From contig JAHBZS010000008.1 of assembly GCA_019635285.1 (NCBI GenBank), positions 16,557 through 80,556 of the forward strand: 64,000 nucleotides of DNA. Direction: 5' to 3'. The DNA is from Rubrivivax sp. (GTDB lineage: Bacteria; Pseudomonadota; Gammaproteobacteria; Burkholderiales; Burkholderiaceae_C). Both the position numbers and the translations under genes were made by a program. Below, piece after piece: positions 24,951 to 32,799 of this stretch (positions within the stretch are counted from its first letter, which is position 1; each line of letters opens with the position of its first letter). Below the pieces are notes generated by a model that made no database searches, was not told the origin of the DNA, and saw only the letters and a program-made list of their open reading frames with translations.

Positions 24951-25907
24951 CTACTCGGCCTGGATGCCGGCGTTCTGGACCGCGGTGCGCCACACCTCCT
25001 GCTGCGCATTCACGAACTGCACGAACTCGGGTCCGACCATCGGCGCCGGCTCCATGCCGATCGCGTTCAGCTTCTCCTGAATCTTGGGCGATGCCAACGT
25101 GGTCTTGACCTGGGCCGACCACCAGTCGATCACCTCCGCCGGCAGCTTGGCCGGCCCGTCGACGCCGATCCACCCTTCGAGCACGGCACCGTGGTAGCCG
25201 AGCTCAGCCGCCGTCGGCACCTTGGGCAACAGCGTGGAGCGCTTGTCCGACAGCACCGCCAGCGCCGACAGGCTGCCCTGCTTCAGGAACGGCAGCAGCA
25301 CGCCGACGTCGGCCGCGACGAAGTCGATCTGCCCGCCCAGCAGATCGGTGATCGCCGGCGGCTGGCCCTTGTAGGGAATCGAACGCACGTGCATGCCGGT
25401 GGCCTTGGCGAAGGCCGCAGCGCCCACCTGGCCGGTGCCGGAGCCATAGCCGTAGGTCAACGAATCGCCGCTGCGCCGGCCGGCGCTCACCAGCGCCTCG
25501 GCGGTCTTGTACGGGCCCGAGGTTCGGGCGACGACGGCCACGCCGAACCGCACCCAGCGCGCCACGTGCGCGGTGTTCTTCAGCGGATCGAGCCGCTGCA
25601 ATGCCTTCGACAGCGACGGCCCGGACGAATGCGTCGCACTCGAACTCGGCATCATGGTGTAGCCGTCGGCCGGCGCGGCGAGCACTTCCGACAGGCCGAT
25701 CGCGCCCAGCGCGCCCGACTTGTTCTCGACGACGATGGTGGCGCCGGTGCGCTCACGGATGTCGTCCAGCACGATGCGCGACACCACGTCGATGCTGCTG
25801 CCGGCCGGAAAGCCGATCACGAAGTCGATGGGCTTGGACGGGTAAGCTTGCGCCCAGGCGCCGGCACTCACGGTCAGGGCCACGAGCGACCCAAGTAGCT
25901 TCTTCAT
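24951..25907 (-). CDS. Bug/TctC-family solute-binding protein of the CoA-ester operon
   Basis: 318 residues. Sec-type signal peptide MKKLLGSLVALTVSAGAWAQ, then the Bug start YPSKPIDFVIGFPAGSSIDV and later ADGYTMMPSS, IPYKGQPPAITDLLGGQIDF and LLPKVPTAAELGY. I start at ATG 25907; an upstream ATG in frame would put extra residues before the signal peptide. It is the last gene of the MaoC-CitE-CoA-transferase operon, 19 bases after the transferase. It probably captures the acid that the three enzymes degrade. Confidence 0.9.
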   Translation of the reverse strand: MKKLLGSLVALTVSAGAWAQAYPSKPIDFVIGFPAGSSIDVVSRIVLDDIRERTGATIVVENKSGALGAIGLSEVLAAPADGYTMMPSSSATHSSGPSLSKALQRLDPLKNTAHVARWVRFGVAVVARTSGPYKTAEALVSAGRRSGDSLTYGYGSGTGQVGAAAFAKATGMHVRSIPYKGQPPAITDLLGGQIDFVAADVGVLLPFLKQGSLSALAVLSDKRSTLLPKVPTAAELGYHGAVLEGWIGVDGPAKLPAEVIDWWSAQVKTTLASPKIQEKLNAIGMEPAPMVGPEFVQFVNAQQEVWRTAVQNAGIQAE

Positions 25908-25926
25908 CACGATCTCCACGAAAAGG

Positions 25927-27075
25927 TCAGGCCCAGGGGTGGGCCAGGAATTCGGCGGTGTGTTCGCCGAGCGCGGGCGCATGCCGGCGCACGTCCGGCG
26001 GCGTGGCGGAAAAGTGGATCGGCAGGCCGGCCTGCTTGAGGCGGCCTTCGGTCGGGTGATCCACGTCGCGCCAGAAGCCGACCGCTTTTAGATGCGGGTC
26101 ATTTAGCAGGTCGGCAATTGAGTTGACCGGCGCAAACGGAATGTCCGCATCGCGCAGCAGGTCGGTCCATTCGGCATTGGTGTGGCGCTTCACGGTCGCT
26201 TCGACGAATGCATACAACTCACCGAAGTGGCCGCTGCGCGCCGATTGGGTGCGATACCGTTCGTCGGTGGCCATCTCGGGTGCACCGGCCAGCGTGAAGA
26301 AGCGCCGCCACTGCGCGTCTGTGTAAGGCACCACGCTCAGGTAGCCGTCGCAGGTCTGGAACGGTCGGCGGAATTCGTTCATCAGGCGCGAATAGCCCGC
26401 CGGCCCGACCGGCGGCACGAAGGTCATTCCGGCCAGGTGCTCGGGCACTACGAAGGCCGCCATGCACTCGAACATCGGCACCTCGATCGACTGCCCCATG
26501 CCGCTGCGCTCGCGTGAGAACAAGGCCGCGGTGATCGCATTGGCCACATACAGCGCGACCACCTTGTCGGCCACGACCGACTTCACATAGGTGGGCGGCG
26601 CCTCGCCGGCATCGCCCTGCAGCCAGGCCAGGCCGCATGCCGCCTGGATAGTGTCGTCCAGCGCCGGCCGGCCCGCATAAGGGCCTTGTTCGGAGTAGCC
26701 GTAGCAACTGCAATGGATGAGCCGCGGCCGGCCCTTGAGCAGCGTGTCGGCATCCAGGCCCACGCGCCGCATCGCGGGCGCGCGCATGTTGGTGACGAAC
26801 GCGTCGGCGCCATCGATGATCTGCAGCAGCGCGGCGCGCTGCGCCGCATCCTTCATGTCGAGCACCACGCTACGCTTGTTGCGGTTCAGGTTCAGGTACG
26901 CGTGGCTCATGCCATCGTGACGCCGCGGGGTCACGTGCCGGAACACGTCGCCTTCGGCCGATTCGAACTTCACCACGTCGGCACCCAGATCAGCCAGCAG
27001 CTGCGTGGCCATCGGGCCCATGCCGACGCTCGTCATGTCGACGATGCGAATCCCATCAATTGCGCCGGCCATCAT
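25927..27075 (-). CDS. Class III (CaiB/BaiF) CoA-transferase
   Basis: 382 residues. Class III CoA-transferase features: IRIVDMTSVGMGPMATQLLADLGADVVKFE at the start (shown in two parts as IRIVDMT and LLADLGADVVKFE), LNRNKRSVVLDMKD, and an Asp-containing region near residue 165 where the catalytic aspartate lies in the family. It moves CoA from a donor thioester to a carboxylic acid in the cytoplasm. ATG overlaps the stop of the CitE-type lyase by four bases. With a MaoC hydratase and a CitE lyase alongside, the set resembles the Ict-Ich-Ccl itaconate pathway known from Pseudomonas, where Ict is a class III transferase. Mesaconate or citramalate use is also possible. Confidence 0.88.
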   Translation of the reverse strand: MMAGAIDGIRIVDMTSVGMGPMATQLLADLGADVVKFESAEGDVFRHVTPRRHDGMSHAYLNLNRNKRSVVLDMKDAAQRAALLQIIDGADAFVTNMRAPAMRRVGLDADTLLKGRPRLIHCSCYGYSEQGPYAGRPALDDTIQAACGLAWLQGDAGEAPPTYVKSVVADKVVALYVANAITAALFSRERSGMGQSIEVPMFECMAAFVVPEHLAGMTFVPPVGPAGYSRLMNEFRRPFQTCDGYLSVVPYTDAQWRRFFTLAGAPEMATDERYRTQSARSGHFGELYAFVEATVKRHTNAEWTDLLRDADIPFAPVNSIADLLNDPHLKAVGFWRDVDHPTEGRLKQAGLPIHFSATPPDVRRHAPALGEHTAEFLAHPWA

Positions 27076-27926
27076 GCCTCCTCGTTCAGAACGCGTTGGG
27101 CCAGCCGCATATGCGGACGGTCGATCATCTTGCCGTCCAGACTCACCGCACCGCTGTCGGGTGCCGCGGCGAATGCGGCCACCACGCGACGTGCCCATTC
27201 GCGCTGCGCATCGCTGTAGGTGAAGGCCGCGTTGATCGGCGCCAGCTGCGCCGGATGAATGGCCATCTTGCCGACGAAGCCGTCGCGGCAGGCATCGCGT
27301 GCCTCGAGCGCGACGCGATCGACAGCCTGGATCGATACGCACACCGCATCGATCGGCCGCACGCCCGCGGCCGCTGCGGCCAGCAGGCACATCGAGCGAA
27401 CCTGCTGGTAAGGCGCGGTGTAGACCGAACCCTCGCTGTTGCTGAACGAGCCGACATCGGCGGCCAGGTCTTCGGCGCCCCAGGCCAAGCCCCAGAGCCG
27501 GGGCGTGCTGCCGACGTACTCATGCAGATGGAACATCGAGCGCGCCGTCTCGGTGGCGATGGCGAGGATCTTGATCTGACCCTGCGGCAAGCCGTTGGCC
27601 GCCTCCAAGGCATCGAGATAGTGGGCCACCGGCAGCAGCGACTCGCGCCCGCAGCACTTGGGCACGACGATGCCGAAGGGCCGTGCCGGGACGGCGCTGA
27701 CCAGATCGTCGAGCAGCATGCCGCTCGACAAGTCGTTGACGCGCACCCAGACCGGCTTGTCGCGCGGCCCGGCGAGCAGGGCCGGCAGGCTCGCACGCGC
27801 CGCGGCCTTGGCGCCGGGTGCGACCGAATCCTCGAGGTCGACGATCAGCGCCGCGGCCTCGGTGGCCAGCGCCTTGCGGTACTTGTCCGGCGCCGATGCC
27901 GGAACGAACATCATCGACGCAGTCAT
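27072..27926 (-). CDS. HpcH/HpaI aldolase/citrate lyase family (CitE-like) CoA-ester lyase
   Basis: 284 residues. CitE-type beta-barrel lyase: the N-terminus MMFVPASAPDKYRKAL, the motif ALIVDLEDSVAPGAK with the metal-binding Asp/Glu, VRVNDL, and a GLAWGAEDLAADVG block with the second acidic ligand. Family members cleave citramalyl-, malyl- or 3-methylmalyl-CoA into an acyl-CoA and pyruvate or glyoxylate, using Mg. Coupled by ATGA overlaps to both neighbours. The context favours a citramalyl-CoA-type substrate, but this is inferred. Confidence 0.88.
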   Translation of the reverse strand: MTASMMFVPASAPDKYRKALATEAAALIVDLEDSVAPGAKAAARASLPALLAGPRDKPVWVRVNDLSSGMLLDDLVSAVPARPFGIVVPKCCGRESLLPVAHYLDALEAANGLPQGQIKILAIATETARSMFHLHEYVGSTPRLWGLAWGAEDLAADVGSFSNSEGSVYTAPYQQVRSMCLLAAAAAGVRPIDAVCVSIQAVDRVALEARDACRDGFVGKMAIHPAQLAPINAAFTYSDAQREWARRVVAAFAAAPDSGAVSLDGKMIDRPHMRLAQRVLNEEA

Positions 27927-28384
27927 GACGTCTTTCGCGGCTGCTTGTGCATCAGCGCCGCGCGCCGGCAGCGGCAGATCACCTCGTCGTTCTGGTTGTA
28001 GCCGACGTGTTCGAACTCGACGATGCCGGCGTTCGGGCGCGACTTGCTGGCGCGCGTGGAGATCACGGTCGTGACCACGTGGATCGTGTCGCCCGCGAAC
28101 ACCGGTGCGGGGAAGTTGGTGTCGCTCATGCCGAGGTTGGCAACCGTGGTGCGGAAGGTGGTGTCGTTGACGCTCATGCCGATCACCAGGCCGAGCGTGA
28201 ACAGGCTGTTGACCAGCGGGCGCTTGAACTCGGTCTGCGCCGAGAAGTGCGCATCGATGTGCAGCGGCTGCACGTTCATCGTCAAGGTGCTGAACAGCAC
28301 GTTGTCCATCTCGGTGACGGTGCGCGTCCACTCATGTGGAAAGCGCTGACCCACTTCAAACTGCTCAAAGTACAAACCTGCCAT
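27923..28384 (-). CDS. MaoC-like (hot-dog fold) acyl-CoA hydratase
   Basis: 153 residues. MaoC-type start FEQFEVGQRFPHEWTRTVTE and the hydratase motif NVQPLHIDAHFSAQTEFKRP with the Asp/His pair of R-specific enoyl-CoA hydratases. First gene of the operon, about 80 bases after the predicted transcription start of the consensus promoter. In the itaconate pathway a MaoC protein (Ich) hydrates itaconyl-CoA to citramalyl-CoA; a mesaconyl-CoA hydratase is the other close possibility. I start at ATG 28384; an upstream ATG would add residues without homology. Confidence 0.88.
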   Translation of the reverse strand: MAGLYFEQFEVGQRFPHEWTRTVTEMDNVLFSTLTMNVQPLHIDAHFSAQTEFKRPLVNSLFTLGLVIGMSVNDTTFRTTVANLGMSDTNFPAPVFAGDTIHVVTTVISTRASKSRPNAGIVEFEHVGYNQNDEVICRCRRAALMHKQPRKTS

Positions 28385-28452
28385 GACTGCGACTCCGTTT
28401 ACTTCCGACCCAACGCGACACCGGCGATGCATCCGCACCTCAATTCGGCATC

Positions 28453-28488
28453 GTTCATGTATGTGAATAATAAATTATATGTGTGAAC
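28453..28488. promoter_or_regulatory. Candidate IclR operator overlapping the -10 box
   Basis: A 36-base AT-rich stretch bounded by GTTCA (28453-28457) and TGAAC (28484-28488). It contains two similar direct units, ATGTATGTGAA and ATATGTGTGAA. It covers the -10 hexamer and the start point, where a repressor would block polymerase. Binding by the neighbouring IclR protein is inferred from position and symmetry. Confidence 0.6.
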
Positions 28489-28502
28489 AGATGATCTGTC
28501 AA
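28474..28502 (-). promoter_or_regulatory. Perfect-consensus sigma70 promoter for the MaoC operon
   Basis: On the minus strand, TTGACA at 28502-28497 and TATAAT at 28479-28474 are separated by exactly 17 bases. Both hexamers match the sigma70 consensus at every position. The surrounding AT-rich patch is exceptional in this GC-rich window. It points at the MaoC gene, with a leader of about 80 bases. A promoter this strong is expected to need a repressor, and an IclR gene lies directly upstream. Confidence 0.88.
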
Positions 28503-28584
28503 TGCCTTTGGCCGGGCGCGCCCGCGCGGGCCGGCAAGGCGTGGGCCGCGGCCATGCGACGTGTGTCGCGGCGATGCAGGAAGG

Positions 28585-28631
28585 CACAGCGCGCGCAGCG
28601 CTGTGTGGGGGGAGTCACCGCAGCGGGTGAC
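28585..28631. terminator. Two hairpins downstream of the IclR gene
   Basis: CACAGCGC / GCGCTGTG (28585-28605, 5-base loop) and GTCACC / GGTGAC (28614-28631) lie between the IclR stop and the operon promoter. No T-run is present. They probably end or protect the IclR transcript and separate it from the strong downstream promoter. The rest of 28503-28707 shows no gene. Confidence 0.45.
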
Positions 28632-28707
28632 GATGTGAGTCAGCGGCCGGATGGGCGCCCAGCCGTGCTCCGCCGCGCCGACGCGCAAGCGTCAGCGCAC
28701 GGCCGGC

Positions 28708-29436
28708 TCAGGACTCGCGCAGGTTCGCGGTGGCCCGCGCGAGTTCGCGGCCGATGCGGTCCACGTGCTTGGCGGCGCGGCTCATCGGTGCGCCGACCAC
28801 GAATGCCACCGGCACGCCGCCCACCCGCGCCGGCACGGCCACCGAGAGGGTGTCGGCCTCGAACTCGCCGAGGTTGACGTGCCAGCCGCGGCGCCGGCCT
28901 TCGCCGATCAGCTCCAGCAGCGCCGCGGGCGAGGTCAGCGTGGCGGCGGTGAAGCGCTCGAAGTCCATCGCCCGCGTCAGCGCGCCGATCTCCGCATCGG
29001 GCAGCACGCTGAGCAGCGCGCGGCCCGACGCGCTGGCGTGCGCGGGCTTGACCTGGCCGACGTGGGCGGAAAAGCGCAGCACGTGGTCGGCCTCGACCAC
29101 ATCGAGGTACACGACCTTGGTGCCGGCCAGCTTGGCCAGGATCACCGTCTCGCCCAGCGTCTGCTGCAGCTTCTCCAGCACCGGCCGCAAGCGCTGCGCC
29201 AGCGGGTCGTGCGCGGTCACCGCCTCGGCCTCATGCAACCAGCGCGCGGTGAGGTAGTAGCGCCCATCGACCTGGTAGGCATAGCCCTCGGCCATCAGCG
29301 TCTCGAGCAACGCCAGGCAGCTCGATTTGGGAAAGCTCAGCGCTGCCGACACCCGGGCCAGCGATGCCGGTGACCTCTCTTGCGCGAAGAAGCGCAGGAT
29401 TTCCAGGACCCGCTTGGCGCTCTTGACCTCGCTCAC
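28708..29436 (-). CDS. IclR-family transcriptional regulator
   Basis: 242 residues. The N-terminal winged helix-turn-helix (KSAKRVLEILRFFAQERSPASLARVSAALSFPKSSCLALL, read in parts) is followed by the IclR effector-binding domain, with the hallmark HASASGRALLSVL near residue 135 and SVAVPARVGG late. It lies upstream of, and in the same direction as, the MaoC-CitE-CoA-transferase-Bug operon and almost certainly controls it, probably as a repressor of the consensus promoter. The effector is expected to be the pathway acid or its CoA ester. Confidence 0.92.
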   Translation of the reverse strand: MSEVKSAKRVLEILRFFAQERSPASLARVSAALSFPKSSCLALLETLMAEGYAYQVDGRYYLTARWLHEAEAVTAHDPLAQRLRPVLEKLQQTLGETVILAKLAGTKVVYLDVVEADHVLRFSAHVGQVKPAHASASGRALLSVLPDAEIGALTRAMDFERFTAATLTSPAALLELIGEGRRRGWHVNLGEFEADTLSVAVPARVGGVPVAFVVGAPMSRAAKHVDRIGRELARATANLRES

Positions 29437-29506
29437 GAGAGCCAGCCCGCGCCGACGCGCAGGTGCGATGGCCGCTCGTTGTGGTGGCCGATCACCGATG
29501 GCAGGT

Positions 29507-29540
29507 TCGAATGCAGTCTTGAATGGGGTCTCGAATGCAG
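29507..29540. repeat. Direct repeat upstream of the IclR gene
   Basis: TCGAATGCAG occurs at 29507-29516 and 29531-29540, 24 bases apart, in the short gap before the IclR start. Spacing of about two helical turns fits a dimeric regulator, possibly autoregulation. Not similar in sequence to the putative operator at 28453. Confidence 0.4.
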
Positions 29541-29594
29541 CTTCATGGCGGCATCATGCCCGATGCCGCCGCTGCGCCGCCTGCGCAGCGCCAG

Positions 29595-30155
29595 CTAGCG
29601 CATCGTGTAGCCGCGGCCGTCCATGCAGGCTTCCACCGCGCGCTGGAACACCGATGCATCGGCCAGCGCGGCCTGCTGCGCGGTGGCCCAGCGGTTGCAC
29701 TCCTGCCGGTCGATCTCGGTCTGCTGCGCGCTCTGGCCGTTGCGCGGGTAGATCACCGGATCGGGCCGCGCGGGTGCCGCGTTCACCACCACCGGGTTGA
29801 CCACCACCGGCGGCGGCGGCGGTGCCGGCTCGGCCGCCGCGGCGGCGGCGGCCACCACCGTGGCGCCGACGATCAGCGGCGGCGCGATCACCCACGCCGG
29901 CCCCCACCAGCCGCCATACCAGCCATAGGGCCGATAGCCATAGCCGCGCACGCGCAGCGCGCCGAAGCGGCCTTCGAGCGCCAACTCGGTCTCGTAGCCG
30001 GGCGAGCGGCGCGCCAGCACGGCCAGTTGGCCGGCCTGGCCTTCGAGGGCGGTGGCCGAGGGCGTGAAGCGCCGATCCAGGTCGCCGCGCTTGGCGGTGA
30101 ACTCGCAAAGGCTCCAGACCGAGACGGTGCAGGTCCAGGCGGGGGCGTCGGTCAT
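29595..30155 (-). CDS. Chimeric ORF: helicase-type N-terminus joined to lipoprotein-type C-terminus
   Basis: 186 residues with a composite look. Residues 1-71 (SVWSLCEFTAKRGDLDRRF, ALEGQAGQLAVLARRSPGYE, FGALRVRG) match the N-terminal nuclease-like region of DinG/Rad3-type DNA repair helicases of Burkholderiales; intact proteins have hundreds more residues. Residues 72-186 start abruptly with YGYRPYGWYGGWW, have a hydrophobic segment, a Pro-rich spacer and a tail QQTEIDRQECNRWATAQQAA typical of small Gly/Tyr-rich envelope proteins that normally carry their own signal peptide. The junction is near 29945. It starts at TGATG, overlapping the end of the dinB remnant. Probably a deletion scar; expression and function doubtful. 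Confidence 0.6.
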   Translation of the reverse strand: MTDAPAWTCTVSVWSLCEFTAKRGDLDRRFTPSATALEGQAGQLAVLARRSPGYETELALEGRFGALRVRGYGYRPYGWYGGWWGPAWVIAPPLIVGATVVAAAAAAAEPAPPPPPVVVNPVVVNAAPARPDPVIYPRNGQSAQQTEIDRQECNRWATAQQAALADASVFQRAVEACMDGRGYTMR

Positions 30156-31313
30156 CAGAAGAGCGGGAGGTTTTCCCGCTCGGGCTCCGTGGCGCGCGCG
30201 GCGGCGGGCGGCGTGGCCGGCACTTCGCTCGCGTGCACGAGGTTGCCGATGCGCACGCCCATCAGCCGCAGCCGCTTGTCGAACTTGACCCGCTTCAGGC
30301 ACAGGCCGACCGCGCGTCGGATGTCGGCGGCGCCGGCGATGGCGGCCTTGAGCGTCTGGTCGCGCGTGACGATCACGAAGCCCTCGAAGCGCAGCTTGAT
30401 GCCCACCGTCTTGCCCGCGTAGCGCTTGCGCGCGAGGTCGCTGGCCAGGCTCTCGCAGAGCTCGTCCATGATGCGGCCGAGCAGGGCGCGGTCGTGCACG
30501 GCGTGCAGGTCGCGCTCGAAGGTGGTCTCGCGGCTGATGGACATGGGCTCGCTGTGGGTGACGACGGGGCGCGAGTCGCGGCCATGCGAGGCGTTGTGCA
30601 GCCAGTGGCCGTAGCTGTCTCCGAACTGCTCGACCAGCCAGCGCGGATCGGCCGCCGCGATGTCGCCCACCGTCGCGAGGCCCAGCCGCGCGAGCCGGTC
30701 GCCGGCCTTGGGGCCGATGCCGTTGATCTTGCGCACGGCCAGCGGCCAGATGCGCGCGGGGATGTCGTCCAGCGTCAGCACCGTGATGGCGTCGGGCTTG
30801 TCCAGCTCGCTGGCGATCTTGCTGAGCAGCTTGTTGGGCGCGATGCCGATGGAGCAACTCAGGCCGGTGGCGCGGCCCACCGAGTTCTTGATCTCGCGCG
30901 CCACCGCCTTCACGCCGCCCAGCGGGTCGTGGCCGACGGCGTCGCGCACGCCGGGCACGTCGGTCAGGTCGATGTAGATCTCGTCGATGCCGCGGTCCTC
31001 GATGACCGGGGTGACCTCGGCCACCGCGGCCTTGAAGAGGCGCGAGTACTTGCGGTAGCTGTCGAAGTCGGCCGGCAGCAGGACGGCGTCGGGCAGCGCG
31101 CAGCGCGGCCTTCATCAGGCCCATGGCCGAGAACACGCCGAGATCGCGGGCCGCGTAGGTGCTGGTCGTGACGACGCCGCGGCCGGTGTAGTCGCGCAGC
31201 CTGGCGTAGCGCCAGCTGCCGTCTTCCAGCTGCCGCCGCGCATCGGCCCGCCGCCCGCCGATGACGACGGCCTCGCCGCGCAGCTGGACAGGCCGGGGCA
31301 GCAGGGCGCCGCC
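30155..31313 (-). pseudogene. dinB: DNA polymerase IV (dinB), truncated and frameshifted
   Basis: Y-family translesion polymerase remnant. Reading from about 31313, one frame gives LRGEAVVIGGRRADAR and GVVTTSTYAARDLGVFSAMGL; near 31095-31105 the match jumps to a second frame (PDAVLLPADFDSYRKYSR). That frame continues as VIEDRGIDEIYIDLT with the catalytic acidic pair, SCSIGIAPNKLLSKIASE, and the helix-hairpin-helix KINGIGPKAGDRLARLG, to the end. A net one-base gain there breaks the gene. The first 20-25 residues, including the catalytic LDMDxF segment, are also missing; sequence upstream of 31313 is unrelated. A 289-residue ORF from ATG 31024 survives but lacks the N-terminal palm. Confidence 0.8.
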
Positions 31314-31544
31314 GCCGCGCGATGGCTGCCGACGGCGCCAATTCGGGTTCTCACGATGTCGGAATCTCTGCCATCGGCAACGAGCCGCTGGCCGGCGCAG
31401 ACGTCGGCAGCGGGCCGACCTACTGGAGCCGTCGCCAAATTGTCGCCAAGCGGTACGACTTTTGTATTGACTGACCCGCGGTGACCGCGGTCGGCGTTGG
31501 CTGACCACCGGCACCTGCATCCATCGTCAAAACTGGAAGGAGCA

Positions 31545-32186
31545 ATGATCAAGAAGACGGTAGCCGGGTTGGCGCTTGCAGGCGCCGCGCTTTCCGCCCA
31601 TGCGGGGTTGACGACGCTCACCGCGCCGTGGGCGCCGGCCGGCAGCTCGGGGCTGGAGGGGGTGCTGTTCAACGTCCAGGCCAACGGCGACCAATGGGTC
31701 GCCATGGGCGCCCACGCCTACAAGAACGGCGCCACGATGCCGAACGACGGCACCTCGGTCTTCACCGGCCAGTCCGGGCTCTACCTGCCCGACGGCAAGG
31801 GCTATGCGAACTGGAGCTTCGACTTCGCCTGGGCCCTGAACCCCAACTGCAACGGCTGCACGGTCATGCTGCACGTGGATCAGGATCCCAGCGCGGCCGT
31901 CGACATGCTTGGCAGCGACATCACCTCGTTCGCGACCAACGGCCGCTACGCCGAAACGTGGAATATGAAGATGTCCTTCATCCCGTTCAGCTTCGACGCC
32001 TTCGCGGACAGCATCACCGACTTCACCATCACGGCGCGCAGCGCCACGGGCGCCGTCATCGCTTCGTCGTCCATCCAGGTGGTCGTCAACGCCAACGGCC
32101 CCGGCACCGTGCCCGAGCCGATGACGCTGGCCCTGGTGGGCACCGCGCTGGCCGGCCTCGGCGTGGCGCGCCGCCTCCGCCTCTGA
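31545..32186 (+). CDS. PEP-CTERM sorting-domain exoprotein
   Basis: 213 residues. Sec signal peptide (IKKTVAGLALAGAALSAHAG), a beta-rich secreted body with two nearby Cys (NPNCNGCTV), and a C-terminal PEP-CTERM signal: VPEPMTLALVGTALAGLGVARRLRL read as VPEP, hydrophobic helix, Arg cluster. Such proteins are handled by exosortase EpsH/XrtA-type systems and linked to exopolysaccharide. No exosortase gene is in the window. GGAAGGAG lies about 5 bases before ATG 31545, and a hairpin follows the stop. Confidence 0.9.
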   Translation: MIKKTVAGLALAGAALSAHAGLTTLTAPWAPAGSSGLEGVLFNVQANGDQWVAMGAHAYKNGATMPNDGTSVFTGQSGLYLPDGKGYANWSFDFAWALNPNCNGCTVMLHVDQDPSAAVDMLGSDITSFATNGRYAETWNMKMSFIPFSFDAFADSITDFTITARSATGAVIASSSIQVVVNANGPGTVPEPMTLALVGTALAGLGVARRLRL

Positions 32187-32219
32187 GCGCTGGCCACAGC
32201 GGACGGGTGGCCCTGCGGG

Positions 32220-32239
32220 GCCGGCATTTTTTTGCCGGC
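32220..32239 (+). terminator. Hairpin after the PEP-CTERM gene
   Basis: GCCGGCA / TGCCGGC with a loop of six T, 33 bases after the stop codon. The T-run is in the loop rather than after the stem, so it is not a classical intrinsic terminator, but its position suggests a 3' end. Confidence 0.55.
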
Positions 32240-32281
32240 GGCGGTGTGCCGCCTGTGGACAATCGCGGCGCCGATCGTGGC

Positions 32282-32470
32282 CGCGCGGCATCGTCTCCGA
32301 AGCGTCAAGGCCGGGGCTGGTGGCCACGCACCAGGCCAGCCTGCGGCTTAGCGGCAGCGCCCTGGCCGAGGGCGTGATGCTGCTGGCGGCGTATGCGATG
32401 AGCTGGCTGTGGCTGAGCCACGCGGCGCTGCAGTCCCCCGGCGGCAGCTGGGTCGGCCAGGTGGTGAACG
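32282..32470 (+). repeat. 189-bp duplicate fragment of the 22811-24016 membrane-protein gene
   Basis: Bases 32282-32470 align without gaps to 23139-23327, with 6 mismatches counted by eye. They encode the same segment (IVSEASRPGLVATHQASLR and GVMLLAAYAMSWLWLSHAAL) but have no start or stop of their own. The copy is in the same orientation as the parent, 9143 bases away, and ends exactly at the first base of the IS3-family element. A gene remnant created by rearrangement. Confidence 0.9.
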
Positions 32471-32497
32471 TGCGCTGCCCCCGGAGATTCGTAGCAG
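32471..32497 (+). repeat. Left terminal inverted repeat of the IS3-family element
   Basis: Starts TGCGCTGCCCCC and ends TTCGTAGCAG; pairs with 33684-33709 with a short mismatched middle and one-base length difference. Confidence 0.85.
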
Positions 32498-32538
32498 GAA
32501 GTTCTAGAGTCCGATCAACCGAGACGGAGATCGGACCG

Positions 32539-32799
32539 ATGAAGAAGAGATACAGCGAGGAACAGATCATTGGCTTCCTGCGCGAGGCCGACGCTGGGCT
32601 GCCGGTCAAGGAGCTGTGCAGGAAGCACGGCTTCAGCGAGCCGAGCTACTACGCCTGGAAGGCCAAGTTCGGAGGCATGAAGGTGTCGGACGCACAGCGT
32701 CTGAAGGCGCTGGAAGCCGAGAACGGCAAGCTCAAGCGGCTGCTGGCCAACTCGATGCTCGAAGTCGACGCGATGCGCGAGGTGCTGAAGGGAAAATAG
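32539..32799 (+). CDS. IS3-family OrfA (helix-turn-helix)
   Basis: 86 residues. MKKRYSEEQIIGFLREADAG, ELCRKHGFSEPSYYAWKAKF and the leucine-zipper-like ALEAENGKLKRLLAN identify an IS407-like OrfA, which binds the element ends. It stops at TAG 32797-32799, which overlaps the first base of orfB. An AAAA run just before the stop (32793-32796) is where a -1 shift would yield the OrfAB fusion transposase. Confidence 0.92.
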   Translation: MKKRYSEEQIIGFLREADAGLPVKELCRKHGFSEPSYYAWKAKFGGMKVSDAQRLKALEAENGKLKRLLANSMLEVDAMREVLKGK

